From assembly GCA_021776025.1 (NCBI GenBank), contig JAJFGR010000007.1, positions 730,636-794,635 on the forward strand: a DNA stretch of 64,000 bases, in the 5' to 3' direction. The notes under the pieces were generated by a model. It was not told the origin of the DNA. It ran no database searches and was given only the letters and a program-made list of their open reading frames with translations. The DNA is from Alphaproteobacteria bacterium (lineage in GTDB: Bacteria > Pseudomonadota > Alphaproteobacteria > Micavibrionales > Micavibrionaceae). Numbering within the stretch: the stretch's first letter is position 1; the number at the start of each line of letters is the position of its first letter. This document shows, piece by piece, positions 28,745 to 42,085 of the stretch. A program made the position numbers and the translations under genes.

Positions 28745-29217
28745 TACTGGTCGATCGGCACGCCGGGCTCGTCTTTGGCGCTGCGAATTCCTAACGAGGA
28801 TTTTATCGACACAACATTCGGCGCGCTGGTTAATTCTTTTGTCAGGAATTCCTGATACTGATCCCAATCTTTGGCAACAATACGCAAGATAAAATCAACA
28901 TCACCGGCAAGCATGTGACATTCGCGCACCATCGGCTGCGCTACCATAATTTTTTCAAAGGCTTCGAGGTCTTTTTCGGCTTGCGATTCTAAACGCACGC
29001 GAGCGAAAACTGTAACGCTATAACCCAGAATTGACGGGTCAATCCGTGCATTATACCCTTTGATATACCCCGCTTCTTCCAAAACGCGAACACGGCGAAG
29101 GCATGGCGGCGCAGAGATACCAACGACTTTGGCGAGATCAACATTTGTAATGCGGCCATCAGCCTGCAGCGTTTCAAGAATTTTTTTATCAATTTTATCG
29201 AGTTTAGATCGGCGCAT
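28744..29217 (-). CDS. Lrp/AsnC family transcriptional regulator
   Basis: A 157-aa DNA-binding regulator. The N-terminal winged HTH (DKIDKKILETLQADGRI, VGISAPPCLRRVRVLEEAG) is followed by the RAM effector-binding domain. This type usually responds to amino acids, often leucine. The target cannot be read from context; it is divergent from the ELM1-like gene with 69 bp between starts, where it may act. Confidence 0.9.
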   Translation of the reverse strand: MRRSKLDKIDKKILETLQADGRITNVDLAKVVGISAPPCLRRVRVLEEAGYIKGYNARIDPSILGYSVTVFARVRLESQAEKDLEAFEKIMVAQPMVRECHMLAGDVDFILRIVAKDWDQYQEFLTKELTSAPNVVSIKSSLGIRSAKDEPGVPIDQ

Positions 29218-29286
29218 TTTGACTTCTTTTTAATTAAATCGTTTCACAACAATATCCTGAGTTGATATAAAGTTGCGCGGGTACAC

Positions 29287-31211
<1,925 letters not shown>

Positions 31212-31213
31212 AT

Positions 31214-32104
31214 ATGGATTGGGACAAGCTTAGAATTTTTCACACGGTTGCTAAAGCGCAAAGCTTTACAGGCGCAGGTGAGATGCTCAATTTGAGTCAG
31301 TCTGCAGTGTCACGGCAAATCAGCACTTTAGAAGGAAGCATTGGCGTTAGCCTTTTTCACCGTCATGCACGCGGGCTTATCCTCACCGAGCAAGGTGAAA
31401 TTTTACAAAAGGCGACGGAAGAAATTGCGAACAGGCTGCAGCTTATAGAAGGCAAGCTGGCCGATACGCGGCAACTTCCGGAAGGGCCGCTAATTGTCAC
31501 AGTCTCAGATTTCATCGGCACGACATGGCTTGCACCACATCTTGGCGGCTTCAGAGAGTTTTATCCGGATATTCAGCTGACAATTTTATTTGATGAGCGG
31601 ATTCTTAATATTGGCATGCGCGAAGCCGATGCGGGCATTCGTCTGTACAAACCAAAACAGACAGACGTCATCACTCGCGAACTGACGACGCTAAATTTTC
31701 ATATTTGCGCAACAAAAAATTATCTTGAAAAACACGGCACACCAAAATCTGTCGAAGATTTAAAGAATCATTGTTTGATTACTTACCCACCAGAAGGTCA
31801 ATCCGCCGTGCGTGAACCAGGTTGGCTCTTGGATCTCGCCAATGTCAATAAAGAGAACAACAACAACATCCTGATGATGAACTCCCTTTATGCGATATAC
31901 AAAGCGGTTCAAGCAGATGTAGGCATTGCCGTTTTGCCTGATTACCTGATCAACAAAAATGAAACGTTTGAGGTTATTTTACCTAAATTCCAGAGACCGT
32001 CGGTAGATATGTATTTTGTTTATGCCGAAGAGCGCCGGAACTCAAAGCGAATCAACAGTTTTCGTGACTTTCTGTTGAAGACTATAGATGACACACCGTT
32101 TTAG
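31214..32104 (+). CDS. LysR-type transcriptional regulator
   Basis: The 296-aa product has the N-terminal LysR HTH (AKAQSFTGAGEMLNLSQSAVS, SRQISTLE) and a periplasmic-binding-like effector domain. It starts 2 bp after trxB and runs in the same direction, which is unusual because many LysR genes are divergent from their target. The inducer and targets are unknown. Confidence 0.9.
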   Translation: MDWDKLRIFHTVAKAQSFTGAGEMLNLSQSAVSRQISTLEGSIGVSLFHRHARGLILTEQGEILQKATEEIANRLQLIEGKLADTRQLPEGPLIVTVSDFIGTTWLAPHLGGFREFYPDIQLTILFDERILNIGMREADAGIRLYKPKQTDVITRELTTLNFHICATKNYLEKHGTPKSVEDLKNHCLITYPPEGQSAVREPGWLLDLANVNKENNNNILMMNSLYAIYKAVQADVGIAVLPDYLINKNETFEVILPKFQRPSVDMYFVYAEERRNSKRINSFRDFLLKTIDDTPF

Positions 32105-32239
32105 CAGAAGAATCTAATATTCTTTTGTTTACAAAATATTACCCCAATAATTTTCTATGAAAACCATAGATATGCATTTTTTGCATAGCTGACCATGGAA
32201 ATTAATGTTTCTCACGCATGGCACGCCTATGTATAACCT

Positions 32240-32358
32240 CGCTATCAGCTCTTAGCTGATGAGGGTCTTTATTGATCCTCGCGTCTCCCAGACGCGAAAC
32301 CTCCCTGTTCAACTCGCCGGGCCCGACGCATTTTGCTGTCAGAGGTCCGGTTTTTTTT
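32240..32358 (+). ncRNA. candidate small RNA with C-rich hairpin loops
   Basis: In the 311-bp gap between the lysR and patatin genes three hairpins follow one another: ATCAGCT-CTT-AGCTGAT (32244-32260), CGCGTCT-CCC-AGACGCG (32280-32296), and a terminator hairpin ending in eight T (32317-32358). Between them are CCTC and CCTCCCTG single-stranded stretches, the kind of anti-Shine-Dalgarno motif seen in alphaproteobacterial small RNAs. No convincing promoter was found, so it could also be a processed 3' end of lysR. Confidence 0.5.
32317..32358 (+). terminator. rho-independent terminator upstream of the patatin gene
   Basis: CCGGGC (32317-32322) pairs with GTCCGG (32345-32350), with an inner GACGCA/TGCTGTC helix, followed by eight T (32351-32358). 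Confidence 0.75.
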
Positions 32359-32415
32359 GCTATACTGTTTATATGTGTTTTTCTATGCGCCCATTCGGGC
32401 AAAGGATCATAAAAA

Positions 32416-34868
<2,453 letters not shown>

Positions 34869-34880
34869 TTATTCGGTCGT

Positions 34881-35927
34881 TTAATGAGCATCTGGCCGAA
34901 CATATTGCTCGGCGTCTGCTGCATTAAAGGCGTATGGAGTGGAAAAATCAATATCAAGATCATCGAAAAATTGTTTCAGAGGTTTTAGAAGCGGGTCATC
35001 CATCGCGCTATGCAGGTAATTTTGCAAACGCGGGACATGCTTAAGATAGGTTGGATTATCATCGACAGCGGCCTGCTTGAGAAACTGGCCGATGACGCGG
35101 CAATGAAATTGGGTCGCGAGAATGCGGAACCAAGCTTTTTCGGTTTCATCCAAAGAAGATAGTAGAGCAGCCTTAACACCCTGCGGAACATCGCGACGGG
35201 CATCTTCGAGGAGATTGGCGAGGTCGTAGAGCTGCGGCCCGATCATTGCGCCTTGGAAGTCGAGAACTCCGCATTGTTTTATGCCCTGTTCCTGCGGAAG
35301 CCACATTAGATTTTGCGTGTGAAAATCGATATGGAGGAAGCCCTGCTTGCACGGTGGGAGGCTGTTTTCGATATCCTGCCATACAGCTTTATAAGCATCG
35401 ACCAAGCCATCATCATTACGCTGACGGCGCGTTAAGGGCACGAACCAGTCCACAATACGGCGGTGACGGCGATGAACATGGCTGTCGTAATAATTGGGCA
35501 GCTCTAACGCGCAGCCCTGAGCGGCAATATGATCAAGCACATCTTTTGCTGCGCCATAAAGTGCCTGCGCATCCTGACCGCCGTCCAGAGCATCCCTGAA
35601 GCAAACATCACCGAGATCTTCGAGGAGAAGATAGCCATTTTCTAAATCCTGCTCGTAAATTTCCGGGACCTTCAAACCAAGCCCGTGCACCCAGCCGGCG
35701 ATACGGAGAAAATCAGCAAGACTATGGCCGGGGGTGGCGTGAGGAGAGCTATCAGGCACCGTTTCCATGAGGATGGCGGTTTGATTACCCTTAAACACAC
35801 GGAAGTACCGGCGGATGGAGGAGTCCCGGCCAACCGGCTGATCGATAGTCCAGCCATGGGTATTTAAGAACATCTGGCGATGATCCTCATCAAAAAGTGT
35901 GTTTTGCAATTGGGCAACATTCGACAC
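34881..35927 (-). CDS. aminoglycoside phosphotransferase-fold sugar kinase, AmgK-like
   Basis: A 348-aa kinase of the APH family. Features include RRYFRV, the catalytic loop HIDFHTQNLMW and the DFQGAMIGPQLYDLANLLEDARR metal-binding segment, which are typical of AmgK, the anomeric MurNAc/GlcNAc kinase of cell-wall recycling. Its usual partners tsaE and murU are not next to it here, so the specific role is inferred from sequence alone. Confidence 0.65.
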   Translation of the reverse strand: MSNVAQLQNTLFDEDHRQMFLNTHGWTIDQPVGRDSSIRRYFRVFKGNQTAILMETVPDSSPHATPGHSLADFLRIAGWVHGLGLKVPEIYEQDLENGYLLLEDLGDVCFRDALDGGQDAQALYGAAKDVLDHIAAQGCALELPNYYDSHVHRRHRRIVDWFVPLTRRQRNDDGLVDAYKAVWQDIENSLPPCKQGFLHIDFHTQNLMWLPQEQGIKQCGVLDFQGAMIGPQLYDLANLLEDARRDVPQGVKAALLSSLDETEKAWFRILATQFHCRVIGQFLKQAAVDDNPTYLKHVPRLQNYLHSAMDDPLLKPLKQFFDDLDIDFSTPYAFNAADAEQYVRPDAH

Positions 35928-35954
35928 GGTGCGGCGGCTCTTGTGAAAAAAGGT

Positions 35955-36380
35955 TTAATCAGACTTTTTGGTTTTGGTGAGGGCTTCGATCGCATCCATA
36001 TGCGATTGCGATACGCCCCCGCGCGTACGTGGGGCGCCAGGATCTTCCAAACCAAAAATTTCAGGCGAACCCGCCACGGCTTTTAGAATTTGGAGACCAA
36101 ATTGTTCTTCGGTATCTTTTCCATTGGCTTTGGCTTTTTTGGCCGGTTTTTTCTTCTTATCAGGCGCCGCTTTTGTATTCTTCGCGGCATCTGCTCGGCC
36201 GGAAGCCACGCGTTCAATATTATAAGCGACTATGCCGGAAAGATGTGGTTTGGCGAGCGCATGGAGTAATTTTGCGTCTTCGAACGTCCAAGCGATAATT
36301 TGTTGGCGGGCTTTGACTTGATTGCCGCCACTGAGTTTTAGCGCTTCTTTAATGCGGCTTTCTGCATATTCTAGTGACAT
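35955..36380 (-). CDS. uncharacterised alphaproteobacterial protein, 141 aa
   Basis: The N-terminal half (about 1-60) is helical, with KLSGGNQVKARQQI resembling a short helix-turn-helix. A Lys/Ala-rich linker (about 65-90) and a short C-terminal segment GLQILKAVAGSPEIFGLE follow. No membrane segment. The gene lies 27 bp upstream of the AmgK-like gene on the same strand. No function is assigned. Confidence 0.6.
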   Translation of the reverse strand: MSLEYAESRIKEALKLSGGNQVKARQQIIAWTFEDAKLLHALAKPHLSGIVAYNIERVASGRADAAKNTKAAPDKKKKPAKKAKANGKDTEEQFGLQILKAVAGSPEIFGLEDPGAPRTRGGVSQSHMDAIEALTKTKKSD

Positions 36381-36459
36381 ATTGGCCTCCTTTACGTGTG
36401 GGCCTAAAGAATCTGATACTCCTTATAGGATGCCATATATAGGTTAATTTACCAAGAAA

Positions 36460-37290
36460 TTAGGGTTTGCGTTTATATTCGTGGACTTTTTCAAAGAACA
36501 ACCCAAAGAGCCCGTCATGGAGAGGCCCCTCCAGCTCAAAATGGGCCTGAACGCCAATAATGCAGGCCTTATCCTTCGCGCTTATGCCTTCGATTACACC
36601 ATCAGGGGCAAGCGCTTCTATACGAAAAACATTTCTGGCTGTTTTATTGCGAATGCTGGCCCATTGTTTTTCGGTGATACCTTCATGGTGGATGGAATTC
36701 ACAGCAAAGTTTTTATCGGTATAGATGTTGTCTAAAAACCCGCCGGGCTGAACCTCAACATCATGAATACGTTTATCCATATCCTCCGTGCATCTTTGCC
36801 CCGTTTCACTTTTAGCCGCTTCATATCCGGCAGCGTGATCGATTTGGCTAAAATCCAGTTTTTGAAGTTGTCCGCCAAAGGCTACAATCATTTCTTGCAT
36901 CCCGCGGCAAATTCCTAACGTTGGGATATCCAGATCATAGGCTTTCTGTATCAAAGCTATAGCGGTTTTGTCACGATCAATATCCCGATCTTCTTCCGAA
37001 GAGAAATTATCTTCAGCAATTTTCGGGTTGTAAAAAATGGGGTGGATGTTGGAATCTCCTCCGGGCAAAAGCAGCCCGTGAATGTTATGGAGGCTTTCTG
37101 CGATGTTTTCACAGCCAACAGGAATGCAGCGGACGGCAATGCCCGCTTTTTCAAATGGTTTGGCCCAGCGCGGGTCAAGACAAAAACCGCCACACTCATC
37201 AAGCGGCGCAAGAACGCCCACACGCAGGTGGGCTGAGGGTTTTAAAATGTCATTACGGCTTTCAAAAGCCGGAGCTTGTATCGTTGTCAT
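36460..37290 (-). CDS. class I glutamine amidotransferase-like peptidase (C26, PuuD-like)
   Basis: The 276-aa product resembles gamma-glutamyl hydrolases such as PuuD. The nucleophile is C128 in GICRGMQ, and H250 and E252 (QAHFE) provide the other triad residues, with Phe in place of the usual Pro. LLPGGDSNIHP marks the substrate loop. It hydrolyses a gamma-glutamyl amide; the actual substrate is unknown. A dehydrogenase gene of the Glu/Leu type ends 34 bp upstream on the same strand. Confidence 0.75.
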   Translation of the reverse strand: MTTIQAPAFESRNDILKPSAHLRVGVLAPLDECGGFCLDPRWAKPFEKAGIAVRCIPVGCENIAESLHNIHGLLLPGGDSNIHPIFYNPKIAEDNFSSEEDRDIDRDKTAIALIQKAYDLDIPTLGICRGMQEMIVAFGGQLQKLDFSQIDHAAGYEAAKSETGQRCTEDMDKRIHDVEVQPGGFLDNIYTDKNFAVNSIHHEGITEKQWASIRNKTARNVFRIEALAPDGVIEGISAKDKACIIGVQAHFELEGPLHDGLFGLFFEKVHEYKRKP

Positions 37291-37324
37291 TGCTTTATAG
37301 TCAATTGAAATGGTTAAGAAAAAC

Positions 37325-38509
37325 TTAGCGCTTCAGCCCATGTATAATATTCGATAATGCCATATATTCAGCTACATCCGCTGGTGAGACCTTGTGTTGT
37401 CGCACCAATGCCATGAGGAGGCGTACATTCTCGGCAATTTTTTGAATCGTCATGTCTTTCGCTTCCTGCACTTTATTCTCTGAATTCGAAGTTAGCTCAA
37501 CAAAAGCGGCAATAACGCCTCCAGGATTCGCGATGATGCCGGGAATGTCGATAATGCCCATATCGTAAAGTGCTCTATATGCACCATCGGTGGTTGCGTT
37601 ATTCGCCCCTTCCAAAATAAAACGTGACTTGAGCTTTGAAACATTTTCCTCAGTCAAAACATATTGCACGGCGCAAGGAAACAACACATCAACTTCCTGA
37701 TACAAAACGTCCTGCGTATCTTCAGAAACTTTACGGGCGCAGGTAGGAAAAAGCGTGTTCACTTCTTCCGTATCTCTTTGGATAATTGCCTCAATCAATT
37801 CCGTAGGCGGATCGCTTTCGAATGCCCATGTCCCGCCATAGAGCGGGTCGGAAATAGCGCGCAAAGCGCCACCATATTCATCAAAATAACGTACAACAGC
37901 AGCGCCCATCGCACCAAGGCCCTGCACAGCGTAAGTTGTACTCTTCGCCGTCTCTCCATGTTCTTCGAGAAGTGTTTTTGCGGCTATGGCCACACCTAAA
38001 CCGGCGATACCCTCGCGGTCATAGTCGGTTCCGCCCATCTCCAATGGTTTACCGGTAAAACAACGCGTTGAATTCAATTCATCGCATGCCCATATCGCAT
38101 GAACAGGGTCCGCGCCGATATCAAAGCCGAAACCACCAAACACGCCGCCATTTTCATGCAGGAATGGCTTACACAGGCTAACAAAACGGCGGTATTTTCG
38201 TTCAAAACCATCTGCCTTCGGATCAGCTTTAAGGCCGGATTTTGAACCACCAAGGGGTAATCCAGCAGCAGACATTTTAAGCGCCATAGAACGCGCCAGC
38301 ATTTTGATCTCATCAAGAGTAAGGTCGGGCTTGATGCGTGTGCCGCCTTTGCCGCAATTATTCAATGGTCCACCTTCGCTGATTTTTGTATTCCAGACAA
38401 CAACGTAACCCTCTACACCGAGATCGGCGTCCTGAACAGTTTCAACCCATACAGGCGGCCGGGTATCAAACTCTGTTCGTAGCTTCGTTAACTCCTCTGA
38501 AAAAGTCAT
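37325..38509 (-). CDS. Glu/Leu/Phe/Val dehydrogenase family protein
   Basis: A 394-aa NAD(P)-dependent amino acid dehydrogenase. The N-terminal half has KGGTRIKPD and PLGGSKSGL (residues 85-93, the region of the catalytic lysine), and the C-terminal Rossmann domain has GLGAMG (197-202). The family oxidatively deaminates glutamate or branched-chain amino acids; sequence alone does not settle which. mfd ends 15 bp upstream on the same strand. Confidence 0.85.
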   Translation of the reverse strand: MTFSEELTKLRTEFDTRPPVWVETVQDADLGVEGYVVVWNTKISEGGPLNNCGKGGTRIKPDLTLDEIKMLARSMALKMSAAGLPLGGSKSGLKADPKADGFERKYRRFVSLCKPFLHENGGVFGGFGFDIGADPVHAIWACDELNSTRCFTGKPLEMGGTDYDREGIAGLGVAIAAKTLLEEHGETAKSTTYAVQGLGAMGAAVVRYFDEYGGALRAISDPLYGGTWAFESDPPTELIEAIIQRDTEEVNTLFPTCARKVSEDTQDVLYQEVDVLFPCAVQYVLTEENVSKLKSRFILEGANNATTDGAYRALYDMGIIDIPGIIANPGGVIAAFVELTSNSENKVQEAKDMTIQKIAENVRLLMALVRQHKVSPADVAEYMALSNIIHGLKR

Positions 38510-38523
38510 TCCTTACTCCCTTT

Positions 38524-41500
38524 TTAAAGTGATGATAATTCTTTCATTAAACTATGCACACCCCGGGCGCGTTTGGTGGGGGTGTCCCACTGGCGGATGG
38601 CGACGAGCTTTTGGTCGGGGCGGAGTTTTATTGCGCCGCGCTGGGAGGTCACCCAATGCATGAGCCCTTCGATATTTGGCGGGGTGTTTTCATGAAATGT
38701 GAGGACGGCGCCCTTTGGTCCGGCCTCAACGGATGAGATGCCGGCTTTTTTACAAAGCTGTTTGATAGCAACGATATCGAGGAGGTTTTGCACTTCATCA
38801 GGGAGATCACCGAAACGATCGATGAGTTCGGCGGCGAAGGCTTCGACGTCTTCGGGTTCGATGAGATCGGTGAGGCGGCGGTAGAGGCTCATGCGCACGC
38901 CGAGATCTTCGACATAGGTTTCAGGGATAAGCACAGAGGTGCCGATATTGATAGTTGGCGACCAGCCTTTTTCAGCGGGCATGTCATCGAGGGATACACC
39001 TTCGCGGGCCATGGCGACGGCTTCTTCGAGCATTTGCTGGTAAAGTTCAACGCCGACTTCCTTGATATGGCCGGATTGTTGATCACCAAGGAGGTTTCCT
39101 GAACCGCGAATATCCATATCGTGGCTAGCGAGTTGAAAGCCGCTGCCCAGCGTGTCGAGCGTTTCCATGACTTCAAGGCGTTTTTGCGCTTGCGGGTTCA
39201 GAAGATCATTCGGCGGATAGGTGAGATAGGCGTAGGCGCGGACTTTGGAGCGGCCAATGCGCCCGCGAATTTGATAAAGCTGGGCCAAACCAAACATATC
39301 GGCGCGGTGGATGATCATGGTGTTGGCGGTGGGGATGTCGATACCGCTTTCAATGATATTGGTGGCGAGCAGCACATCATATTGCCCATCATAGAACGCG
39401 GTCATGCGGTCTTCGAGATCTTGCGGTGGCATTTGCCCGTGGGCGGTGATGACTTTGACCTCTGGCACAAGCTCTTTCAGCATCTCTTCAAGTTCCGGCA
39501 TATCTTTGATACGCGGGCAAACATAAAAAGACTGGCCGCCGCGATAGTGTTCACGGAGCAGCGCTTCGCGGATAACGTGGGTGTCGACAGGCATAACGAA
39601 GGTGCGCACGGCGAGGCGGTCGACAGGCGGAGTTGTGATGAGCGACATTTCTTTCACGCCGGTCAGCGACATTTGCAAGGTGCGCGGGATCGGCGTGGCG
39701 GTGAGTGTTAAGATATGGACGTTGTTTTTGAATTCTTTGAGGCGTTCCTTTTGTTTGACGCCAAAGCGTTGTTCTTCATCGACGATGAGAAGGCCGAGAT
39801 TGTCGAACTCGATGGTTTTGGCAAACAGAGCGTGCGTGCCGATGACGATATTGACGGAGCCATCTTTGAGGCCTTCCTTGGTGGCGGCGGCGTCTTTGGC
39901 GCTGACGAGACGGGAGAGCTGGCCGATGCGCAGATTCGTCCCGGCGAAGCGCTGTATAAAGCCCATAGTATGCTGGCGCGCAAGCAAGGTTGTGGGCGCG
40001 ACGATAGCGACCTGATATCCATCCATCGCGGCAACATAGGCGGCGCGCAGGGCAACTTCGGTTTTGCCAAAGCCCACATCACCGCAGACGAGGCGATCCA
40101 TTGGATGGGTTCCGGCCATGGATTCCAGCGTGTCATTAATGGCGCGCTCTTGGTCTTCAGTTTCTGCATAAGGAAATTTAGCGGCGAATTCGTTGTAGAG
40201 ATCATTTGCGATTTCGATGGGTTCTGTTTTCTTGAGCTGGCGCGCGGCGGCGATTTTAAGAAGGCCATCGGCCATTTCCATGAGATCTTTTTTAACGCGG
40301 GCTTTACGGGCCTGCCACCCTGCCCCGCCGAGTTTATCGAGCTGAACCGTGCCCGCGTCACCGCCAAAGCGCGAAAGCACCTCGATATTTTCAACCGGCA
40401 CAAACAGACGGTCGCCGCCTGCATATTCGATTTTCAGGCAATCGTGATGGATTTTGCCGATGGTCACGGTTTCCAGTTCGAGGAATTTACCGATGCCGTG
40501 ATCGATATGGGTAACCAGATCGCCTTCATCAAGGGTAGAAACTTCACGGAGGAAATTATCGGCTTTTTTGCGTTTTCCGGCTTTACGGGCGAGACGATCG
40601 CCGAGAATATCTTGTTCTGTGAGAACCGCGAGATCATCAGCGGTGAAACCATGTTCAAGTGTTAAAACGGTGAGGCCGATTTCCCCGGCTTTGTGTTTTT
40701 TAAACTGAGCCGCTTCTTGAATGACTATGATGTTTGGAATGCCGACGGCTTCCATCATGGCTTGCAGGCGTTGGAGAGACCCCTCACTGTAAGCAGCGAT
40801 GAGGATTTTACGATCACCGAGGGAGAGCAGATGTTTTCTTAGTTCGCTCATGACATCGCCATCGGGCAATACGCGGATGTCAGCAAAGTCGCGCGCTTTC
40901 TTTGTGCCGGCCTCTTCCTTGCCCGGTTCACCGAAGGGAGAAAAGAGCTGCGCATCATTGATGACGCTTACCCATTCCGCTTCATTCAAATAGAGCCGAT
41001 CAAACGGCAGCGGATGGTAGACCGTTCCGGAAAGGCTGACATCTTTGGATTTTTTGCCTTTGGCCGCAGACTCGAGTGTTTTACGGGACTGGAAGAAATC
41101 ACGGATTTGTTCGAAACGTTCGTCATGGGCACGACGGCCGTGGTGGTCAATAATTAAATCATGCGCGCCGACATAATCGAAGATTGCATCCATCTCCCCG
41201 TAGAAGAGCGGCAGCCAGTGCTCCATACCGTTATAACGGCGACCCTGCGAGACAGATTCATAAAGTGGATCATCACCCTGCACCACACCAAAAGCTTCGC
41301 GGTAACCGGAGCGAAAGCGATCGATGCTGTCTTCATTGAGGAAGAATTCTGTAACAGGCTGGAGGCTGAATTCCTTGACGTCTTTATGCGTAACTTGAGA
41401 AAGAGGATCAAAGGCTCGGATCGATTCAACCTGATCACCAAATAAATCGAGGCGAAGCGGTTCTTCGTCACCCGGAGGGAAGATATCGAGAATGCCGCCG

Positions 41501-42030
41501 CGCATGGCATATTCTCCGGCCTCGCGCACGGTTTCTGTTCTTGTGTAGCCGTTTTGAATGAGGAATTTTTTGAGAGCGTCTATATCCAGCCGGCCACCTT
41601 TGCTGGCTGTGAAGGACGCGCCTTTGAGTATGTCTTTCGGCATCACACGCTGTGTCACGGCATTTACGGTTGTGAGAACGATACGCGGATAACGTTTACT
41701 TTCTTGCTCCCAAGCCAACATTTGGGTAAGGGCGGAGACCCTTTTGGCAACGATTTCGGCGTTCGGTGACACACGATCGTAAGGCAGGCAGTCCCAAGCG
41801 GGAAATTCGATAATTTGCACATCCGGAGCGAAAAAGTTCAAAAGCTCTGCCATTGTCGCGACGCGCGTATCATCCAGCGCCACATGCACGAGGACCTTAT
41901 CATCAGCCATGATTGCGCGCGCATGATCGGCTAGGAGCCTTGTATCCTGCCCTTCCGGCGCACCAAAAATAACATTTTGGGTGTTTTCTATTTTTTCTGC
42001 CGCTTCGGCCATAAATCGCCCATAAACCAA
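38524..42030 (-). CDS. mfd: transcription-repair coupling factor
   Basis: The 1168-aa Mfd displaces stalled RNA polymerase and recruits UvrA. It has the UvrB-like N-terminal module (EFPAWDCLPYDRVSPN), the RNA polymerase interaction domain around VTHIDHGIGKFLELE, a RecG-like translocase with GDVGFGKTEVALRAA (about residue 650) and VDEEQRFG, and the TRG region RGRIGRSKVRAYAYL. Met7 is an alternative start. Confidence 0.96.
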   Translation of the reverse strand: MVYGRFMAEAAEKIENTQNVIFGAPEGQDTRLLADHARAIMADDKVLVHVALDDTRVATMAELLNFFAPDVQIIEFPAWDCLPYDRVSPNAEIVAKRVSALTQMLAWEQESKRYPRIVLTTVNAVTQRVMPKDILKGASFTASKGGRLDIDALKKFLIQNGYTRTETVREAGEYAMRGGILDIFPPGDEEPLRLDLFGDQVESIRAFDPLSQVTHKDVKEFSLQPVTEFFLNEDSIDRFRSGYREAFGVVQGDDPLYESVSQGRRYNGMEHWLPLFYGEMDAIFDYVGAHDLIIDHHGRRAHDERFEQIRDFFQSRKTLESAAKGKKSKDVSLSGTVYHPLPFDRLYLNEAEWVSVINDAQLFSPFGEPGKEEAGTKKARDFADIRVLPDGDVMSELRKHLLSLGDRKILIAAYSEGSLQRLQAMMEAVGIPNIIVIQEAAQFKKHKAGEIGLTVLTLEHGFTADDLAVLTEQDILGDRLARKAGKRKKADNFLREVSTLDEGDLVTHIDHGIGKFLELETVTIGKIHHDCLKIEYAGGDRLFVPVENIEVLSRFGGDAGTVQLDKLGGAGWQARKARVKKDLMEMADGLLKIAAARQLKKTEPIEIANDLYNEFAAKFPYAETEDQERAINDTLESMAGTHPMDRLVCGDVGFGKTEVALRAAYVAAMDGYQVAIVAPTTLLARQHTMGFIQRFAGTNLRIGQLSRLVSAKDAAATKEGLKDGSVNIVIGTHALFAKTIEFDNLGLLIVDEEQRFGVKQKERLKEFKNNVHILTLTATPIPRTLQMSLTGVKEMSLITTPPVDRLAVRTFVMPVDTHVIREALLREHYRGGQSFYVCPRIKDMPELEEMLKELVPEVKVITAHGQMPPQDLEDRMTAFYDGQYDVLLATNIIESGIDIPTANTMIIHRADMFGLAQLYQIRGRIGRSKVRAYAYLTYPPNDLLNPQAQKRLEVMETLDTLGSGFQLASHDMDIRGSGNLLGDQQSGHIKEVGVELYQQMLEEAVAMAREGVSLDDMPAEKGWSPTINIGTSVLIPETYVEDLGVRMSLYRRLTDLIEPEDVEAFAAELIDRFGDLPDEVQNLLDIVAIKQLCKKAGISSVEAGPKGAVLTFHENTPPNIEGLMHWVTSQRGAIKLRPDQKLVAIRQWDTPTKRARGVHSLMKELSSL

Positions 42031-42085
42031 TTGTGTTGCCCGGTTTTTATATATAGGAATAGAGAATAATCAAAGGATGAATTAC

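Noticed and set aside
39121..40665. Plus-strand open frames opposite mfd, up to 316 codons
   Set aside because: They are shadows of the conserved Mfd motor region and show no protein-family features.
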